Assembly (NCBI GenBank): GCA_035623275.1
Contig: DASPTT010000157.1
Location: 1 to 46,754, forward strand
Length of the DNA stretch: 46,754 nt
Origin: DASPTT01 sp035623275
Lineage (GTDB): Bacteria; Actinomycetota; Acidimicrobiia; Acidimicrobiales; UBA8190
Direction: 5' to 3'
In this document: piece after piece, positions 43,072 through 46,754 of the stretch
Layout of the letters: each line of letters begins with the position of its first letter
Numbering within the stretch: position 1 is the first letter of the stretch
Translations under genes and position numbers: made by a program
The notes under the pieces: generated by a model
The model's database searches: none
What the model saw: the letters and a program-made list of their open reading frames with translations, nothing else
What the model was told of the DNA's origin: nothing

Positions 43072-44340
43072 ATGAAGCCGGAGGAACGCCGAGCCCTCGG
43101 GAGACTGGTGACGCGGACCGCGGCCGACGGAATCTCACACGTCGAGCAGGTCCATCGGGCCATCGCCACCAGGGCGTTCAACCTCAGTGCCTCGGTCGGC
43201 CTTCCCGCCCGCATTCTCCACGACGGCATCGCGGCCTACGTCTACGCCGCGATCCGTGGGGTCGGAAGGGTGGCAGGCATGACGGCCAGCGAGCTTGCGA
43301 GGCTGACATCCGCTTCGCCCCATCCCGCCGGATCGACGCCGGCGAGCAACCTGGCCTTGGCCGTGCTCAATGCGACTCTTGGCAACGAGCTGGCTGCCCA
43401 AGGGAGCCCGTTGGCAATCTCGATGGCAGTCAGGGCGGATCGAACGGACATCTCACTTACACCCGCCGCTCTCGTGGTGGCCTTTCCCGAGCCGACACCG
43501 AAGGTGGCGGTGTTCCTCCACGGCCTAGGTGAGACCGAGGAATCCTGGCGGCTGCACGCCGATCGCCACGGCGAAGGCGCGGAGTCCACCTATGGTTCGC
43601 GGCTCCAGAGGGACCTGGGGTACACGCCCCTCTACCTGCGCTACAACACCGGCCTGCACATCTCCGAGAACGGCCGGCACCTCTCGTGCCTCCTCGAGGA
43701 GGTCGTCGCCGCTTGGCCGACCCCGGCGGACGAGATCCTCCTCGTGGGTCACTCCATGGGTGGGTTGGTCGCCCGCGCGGCTTGCCACCAGGCCCAAACG
43801 AGCGGTCACACCTGGATAGAGCGAGTGCGACATGTCGTCTACTTGGGCACTCCCCATCTGGGCGCGCCACTCGAGCAATGGGTCAGCCGCCTCAGCGGTG
43901 TGCTCGGACGGCTCAACGAGACTCGTGCCCTTGCCTCGGTCCTTGACCGGCGCAGTGCAGGGATCAAGGATCTGCACGCTGGGGCACTGCTCGACAGCCA
44001 ATGGTCCGAGCGCGCCGATCGGGCGAGAGACCAGAGTCCTCCGGTTCCCCTCTTCCCCGGGGCCAATCATTACGCGGTCAGCGCTACCATCACGACCCGC
44101 CGTGGGAACCCGATCGGGCGGTTGGTGGGGGACCTGCTGGTCCATCCGGCGAGCGCTCGTGGTGGTACGTACATCTCCTTTCCCGTTGATCGCAAGCGGC
44201 ACTTCGGCGGGCTGCACCACTTCGATCTGCTCAACCACCCCGCTGTCTACGGAGCGATGCGGGAATGGCTCGGCGCTGCGCCCGTGCCCCTGCCAGCCCC
44301 AGGGCCGACCACCGGCAACGACGTGCGGGTCTCAGGGTGA
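43072..44340 (+). CDS. Lipase-like alpha/beta-hydrolase
   Basis: From ATG 43072 the protein has 422 residues. A helical N-terminal part (ALGRLVTRTAADGISHVEQVHRAI) precedes the hydrolase. The latter shows VAVFLHGLGETEESWRLH (oxyanion), LGYTPLYLRYNTGLHISENG, the nucleophile elbow LLVGHSMGGLVARAAC and LGTPHLGAPLEQW, followed by a C-terminal His in GLHHFDLLNHP. This matches PGAP1/lipase-type esterases. The substrate is unknown. No signal peptide is seen, so a cytoplasmic place is likely. The N-terminal 90-residue helical domain is unusual and resembles those of some triacylglycerol-lipase-like proteins. Confidence 0.82.
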   Translation: MKPEERRALGRLVTRTAADGISHVEQVHRAIATRAFNLSASVGLPARILHDGIAAYVYAAIRGVGRVAGMTASELARLTSASPHPAGSTPASNLALAVLNATLGNELAAQGSPLAISMAVRADRTDISLTPAALVVAFPEPTPKVAVFLHGLGETEESWRLHADRHGEGAESTYGSRLQRDLGYTPLYLRYNTGLHISENGRHLSCLLEEVVAAWPTPADEILLVGHSMGGLVARAACHQAQTSGHTWIERVRHVVYLGTPHLGAPLEQWVSRLSGVLGRLNETRALASVLDRRSAGIKDLHAGALLDSQWSERADRARDQSPPVPLFPGANHYAVSATITTRRGNPIGRLVGDLLVHPASARGGTYISFPVDRKRHFGGLHHFDLLNHPAVYGAMREWLGAAPVPLPAPGPTTGNDVRVSG

Positions 44341-44558
44341 GCGAAGGAGGCACCGCTCCGCCGCAAGAACCATGCGCCGTCGCTTGTCCGGCGGGTCGGT
44401 CACGAGTTGCCCTCGGACACCAGCCTCCAGCAGGAACCTGGACATTCGGGGCGATGGTCGGGAGCGACCCACGCCATCAGCCAGAAGGTCGTCACTGCCG
44501 AGATGGCCTCGTGTCAGCGGAGCCAGGCTGAACGGGCGCGAGCTCAGAGATACATAAC

Positions 44559-44587
44559 GGGTCCGGGATCAGTCACTGCCCGGACCC
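44559..44587 (-). terminator. Hairpin on the host side of the tRNA fragment
   Basis: GGGTCCGGG (44559-44567) and its perfect complement (44579-44587) form a 9-bp stem with an 11-base loop, followed on the minus strand by GTTATGTATCT. It lies 65 bases beyond the 3' end of the tRNA fragment and may be the original terminator of that tRNA gene. It is also the only candidate terminator for the plus-strand lipase gene. The rest of 44341-44651 shows nothing else. Confidence 0.45.
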
Positions 44588-44651
44588 AGCCACCGCATTA
44601 CGCCCGGGCACTCGCCGGCGCTTGGGCGCGCCCCTCTCTGGGTGCTCTCTG

Positions 44652-44693
44652 TGGGCCGCCCGGGGCTCGAACCCGGCACCTTGGGATTAAAAG
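44652..44693 (-). tRNA. 3' half of a tRNA-Lys(UUU): probable attachment-site scar
   Basis: Read on the minus strand, the sequence starts with the anticodon loop CTTTTAA (anticodon UUU, 44689-44691). It continues with the 3' anticodon strand TCCCA, a variable loop AGGTG, a perfect T arm (CCGGG-TTCGAGC-CCCGG), the acceptor strand GCGGCCC and discriminator A; no CCA is encoded. The 5' half is missing: upstream bases do not pair with TCCCA, and no GGGCCGC acceptor strand or D arm is found within 80 bases. Integrases often use the anticodon-to-3' part of a tRNA gene as attB, and leave such a fragment at the far end of the inserted element. Confidence 0.75.
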
Positions 44694-44797
44694 TCGAATC
44701 CGATGGCTCTCGGCATCAATCAGCCTTCGCCGATATTGCCCATGACCTGCGCTTCTATTCCCACCGGCAATCGGCCCTCGCGGGTCTTCGCCGGGAT

Positions 44798-44819
44798 TTG
44801 TAGTCACGTTGTAGTCGCG
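44798..44819. repeat. Direct repeat, candidate integrase arm sites
   Basis: TTGTAGTCACG (44798-44808) and TTGTAGTCGCG (44809-44819) are adjacent 11-base repeats, about 105 bases from the tRNA fragment on the side away from its 3' end. Short direct repeats at this distance from a tRNA core are typical arm-type sites of tyrosine integrases. I see no gene between 44694 and 44921. Confidence 0.5.
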
Positions 44820-44921
44820 GAACAAGACCAAAGGGTGATTGCTGGCGGGTATTCACACCAGCCTTGGAACCCCACCCTGACCGATTCTGCGGATGGGGGT
44901 AACCAACGGCCCGATTTGCGG

Positions 44922-45299
44922 CTAACGGACGCGACCGCGCGGTTTGATGTCTTCGACCACGTGCCGCATCACCTCATCGAACCTCGTGCGGACCAGTTCG
45001 ACAAAGCGTCGTAGTTCGGCACTGTCGAGGAAGTCCGAGAGGTTCTTGGGTGAACGCTCGGCGTCGAGTCGTTCGGTGACCCAAGTCCGTACAAGCTGAG
45101 TCACGCCCACGCCCTTGTCTTCGGCCACAGCGCGCAGCTCGGCTAGAACCGCCGGGGTGAAGCGGACGGCGAGGGCCGACATCGGGGCCGCTGGGACCTC
45201 CACCTCGGCTGGAGGCATCTCTGACGCGAGGTAGTCACGGCCGTTCGCTTCATTGGCGGCAGCTTGATACTGGTCGGCGGGATTTGGCTCAGTCGTCAT
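44922..45299 (-). CDS. Ribbon-helix-helix-type antitoxin
   Basis: The 125-residue protein contains ALAVRFTPAVLAELRAVAEDKGVGVTQLVRTWVTERLDAERSP, a beta strand plus two helices as in ribbon-helix-helix repressors. A C-terminal helix follows (FVELVRTRFDEVMRHVVEDI). It overlaps by 11 bases the end of the toxin gene upstream, the usual order for BrnT/BrnA pairs (toxin first). It should bind and neutralise the toxin and repress the operon. It is longer than a typical BrnA, so the exact family is uncertain. Confidence 0.75.
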   Translation of the reverse strand: MTTEPNPADQYQAAANEANGRDYLASEMPPAEVEVPAAPMSALAVRFTPAVLAELRAVAEDKGVGVTQLVRTWVTERLDAERSPKNLSDFLDSAELRRFVELVRTRFDEVMRHVVEDIKPRGRVR

Positions 45300-45585
45300 T
45301 GCTTGCTCCCCTCAGGTCCCTGCGTTCCCGCGGATTCATCGGCCGGGCGGTGACGACGTAGCTGAGGCCATCGGCCGTCGGGTTCTCGCATACGACGACG
45401 AGCCATCGGGACCCCGTGGCGGTCCGCCCCAACGCCACCAGTCGGCCCGGGCGGTGTGAGTCGTCCCGACGCCACAACGTGGCTGGGGAGAACACGACCT
45501 GTTCCACCTCGGCCGGCGTCACATGGTGACGGGAGATGTGGCGTTCGTTGTGCTCGTCCCATAGCAGCCCCTCGATTCGCTGCAC
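45289..45585 (-). CDS. BrnT-family (DUF497-like) toxin
   Basis: The 98-residue protein has the BrnT outline: IEGLLWDEHNERHISRHHVTPAEVEQVVF, then LVALGRTATGSRWLVVVCENP and VVTARPMNPRERRDLRG. BrnT toxins are RNase-like proteins of the RelE fold that block translation. The N-terminal W-D-x-H-N-E-x-H pattern is normally W-D-xxK-xxxN-xxKH; the core strands match. The GTG at 45585 lies six bases after a TAGTAT -10, so its transcript is probably leaderless. It sits on the element side of the tRNA scar. Confidence 0.75.
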   Translation of the reverse strand: MQRIEGLLWDEHNERHISRHHVTPAEVEQVVFSPATLWRRDDSHRPGRLVALGRTATGSRWLVVVCENPTADGLSYVVTARPMNPRERRDLRGASNDD

Positions 45586-45590
45586 GCCCC

Positions 45591-45609
45591 ATACTACCCC
45601 GACGTAGTA
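45591..45609 (-). promoter_or_regulatory. Operator and -10 of the toxin-antitoxin operon
   Basis: TACTAC (45592-45597) and GTAGTA (45604-45609) form an inverted repeat with a six-base spacer. The minus-strand -10 TAGTAT (45596-45591) overlaps one arm. A ribbon-helix-helix antitoxin would bind such a dyad and block its own promoter. The start codon follows five bases after the -10. Confidence 0.5.
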
Positions 45610-45814
45610 CGACGTGATACGCCACTGCAGCGGCCGGTCAGCCCGGGCAGAGGGCCGGTCGCCTCAAGGTTCATGAGAGGTCGGAGCTGGCGCTCGGCTG
45701 AGCGTCGAGTGGGTTCGGGTCGGCGAGCCTGGGGGGACCCCGCACTCACACCGGCAGATGCGGCTGGTCTGAGACGCGACCACTGTCATGCCGGAGCCGC
45801 GTTATTAGGCGCTA

Positions 45815-45844
45815 TTGACCCTAGGTATACACTCAGAGTATTCT
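45815..45844 (+). promoter_or_regulatory. Promoter and operator of the padR-type gene
   Basis: TTGACC (45815-45820) and TATTCT (45839-45844) have an 18-base spacer. The -10 ends seven bases before ATG 45852, so the transcript would start on the ATG. ATACACT-C-AGAGTAT (45827-45841) is an inverted repeat with one mismatched pair that lies between the -35 and -10. It is a good candidate operator for autorepression by the PadR protein. Confidence 0.6.
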
Positions 45845-45851
45845 GGTGGGC

Positions 45852-46376
45852 ATGAGCGTCCCTATGGCCCTCTTGGGCCTACTCGACCGGGAACCGAGCC
45901 ACGGCTACGACCTGAAGCGCGACTACGACACCTACTTCAGCCGGGGCAGGCCCCTCCCCTTCGGCCAGGTGTATGCCACCCTCGCCCGCTTCTCCAGGGA
46001 CGGAAAGGCCGTTGCCGGGGAGGCGGAGCCCGGAGCCGGCCCGGACCGCAAGCGCTACACCATCACCGAGACCGGGCGGAGCGAGGTAGAGGCGTGGTTG
46101 GCGCAGCCCATCCCGGCCGAGCCACACCTGCAGACCGACCTCTTCGTGAAGGTCGTCCTGTCGTTGATGCTCGGTCGGCGTGCGGAGGAGTACCTCGACG
46201 TGCAGCGCGCCGCCCACCTCCGGCGGATGCGCGAACTCACCGAGCTCAAGCAGGACGGCAAACTCGTGGATGCCCTCCTGGCCGACCACGGCCTGTTCCA
46301 CCTCGAGGCCGACCTGCGCTGGATCGATCTCACCGCCGCTCGGCTTGCGGCCCTCGCTGAGGAGGTGGCGTCGTGA
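45852..46376 (+). CDS. PadR-family transcriptional regulator
   Basis: The 174-residue protein has the PadR winged helix: MALLGLLDREPSHGYDLKRDYD, FGQVYATLARFSRDGKAV and KRYTITETGRSEVEAWL, then a C-terminal helical dimer domain (VVLSLMLGRRAEEYLDVQRAAH). PadR proteins usually repress an adjacent transporter and are released by a ligand. Its GTG-containing stop overlaps the ABC ATPase gene (GTGA), so the regulator and transporter are coupled. ATG 45852 is chosen over GTG 45846 because of the -10 position. Confidence 0.9.
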   Translation: MSVPMALLGLLDREPSHGYDLKRDYDTYFSRGRPLPFGQVYATLARFSRDGKAVAGEAEPGAGPDRKRYTITETGRSEVEAWLAQPIPAEPHLQTDLFVKVVLSLMLGRRAEEYLDVQRAAHLRRMRELTELKQDGKLVDALLADHGLFHLEADLRWIDLTAARLAALAEEVAS

Positions 46377-46754
46377 CCGTCCCCAAGGATTCCTCGACGG
46401 TCCAACCTGGAGGGGCGATCCTCGAGGGGCGAGAGCTCGTGCGCTCGTTCGGCGAGACCCCCGCCCTTCGTGGCGCGACTCTGTCGGTCGAGCACGGCGA
46501 GATCGTCGCCGTGATGGGACCGAGTGGTTCGGGCAAGTCGACGCTGCTGCACTGCCTTGCGGGCATCCTCGTCCCGGACTCCGGTGCGGTCTACTTCGAC
46601 GGACAGCGTCTCGACACCCTGCGGGAGTCAGACCGCTCCAGCCTGCGGCGTGACCGCTTCGGTTTTGTCTTCCAGTTCGGCCAGCTCGTCCCCGAGCTGA
46701 CGGCCGAGGAGAACGTCGCCCTGCCGCTGCTGCTGGGCGGTACCCGCCGGGCCG
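46373..46754 (+). CDS. ABC-transporter ATP-binding protein (MacB/LolD-like), 3' end outside the window
   Basis: The visible 127 residues start at GTG 46373 and show LRGATLSVEHGEIVAVMGPSGSGKSTLLHCLAG, with Walker A GPSGSGKST. The SLRRDRFGFVFQFGQLVPELTAEENV segment contains the Q-loop. This pattern is typical of the ATPases that pair with FtsX/MacB-type permeases. The signature motif and Walker B lie beyond the window. A permease gene is expected next. It is coupled to the PadR gene by a four-base overlap. Confidence 0.9.
   Translation, partial: MTVPKDSSTVQPGGAILEGRELVRSFGETPALRGATLSVEHGEIVAVMGPSGSGKSTLLHCLAGILVPDSGAVYFDGQRLDTLRESDRSSLRRDRFGFVFQFGQLVPELTAEENVALPLLLGGTRRA

Noticed and set aside
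45673..45855. A 60-residue plus-strand frame before the padR-type gene
   Set aside because: It runs through the clear promoter and operator of the regulator and has no protein-like features.

Overview
The window is GC-rich (roughly 65-70 percent) DNA from an actinobacterium. The RecA, the actinobacterial-type LexA box (GAAC-N4-GTTC), the GTG starts and the type IV pilus genes carried by a high-GC Gram-positive all fit that group. Acidimicrobiia is my best guess, by inference only. Most genes outside the pilus loci encode small soluble enzymes.

Layout. 1-300 is the tail of a membrane-anchored surface protein. 624-2780 is recA under a LexA box, interrupted by a 362-residue homing-endonuclease intein. 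2853-8310 holds housekeeping and accessory genes: a DUF3048 protein, a left-handed beta-helix acyltransferase, a VC0807-like membrane protein, a cyanophycinase-like S51 peptidase, a pirin and a PPOX-fold flavoprotein. 8690-9856 is a sortase with a large extra C-terminal region. 9991-14302 is a large hybrid sensor kinase facing an OmpR-type response regulator.

14533-29876 is the main type IV pilus region. On the plus strand it carries pilT and a first set of large minor pilins (16246-20907), then a DUF429 gene. On the minus strand, read right to left, it carries pilB, pilC, two near-identical major pilins and three multi-span GT-C-like membrane proteins that may glycosylate the pilin. 30594-32649 is a three-gene cluster of secreted proteins with AYAYF-type (SipW/TasA-like) signal regions; the last one ends in a bare LPSTGT. 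32726-35773 holds an HtrA-type protease, a cupin and a TenA/CADD-like protein. 35911-40225 is a second minor-pilin set in one tightly overlapped operon. Its last two genes share a module of about 75 residues. PilM, PilN, PilO, PilQ and the prepilin peptidase are not in the window.

40280-44340 is a mixed stretch: two small coupled minus-strand genes, an alpha/beta-hydrolase fused to a class III nucleotide cyclase, an OsmC-like protein, a gene fragment and a lipase-like hydrolase. At 44652-44693 lies the 3' half of a tRNA-Lys(UUU) without its 5' half. Beside it are two direct repeats that look like integrase arm sites. I read this as the end of an integrated element that extends rightwards beyond the window. 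The right side carries a BrnT-type toxin with a ribbon-helix-helix-type antitoxin, and a PadR regulator overlapping an ABC-transporter ATPase cut by the window end. Several genes appear to be transcribed without a leader: a -10 hexamer sits 5-7 bases before the start codon.
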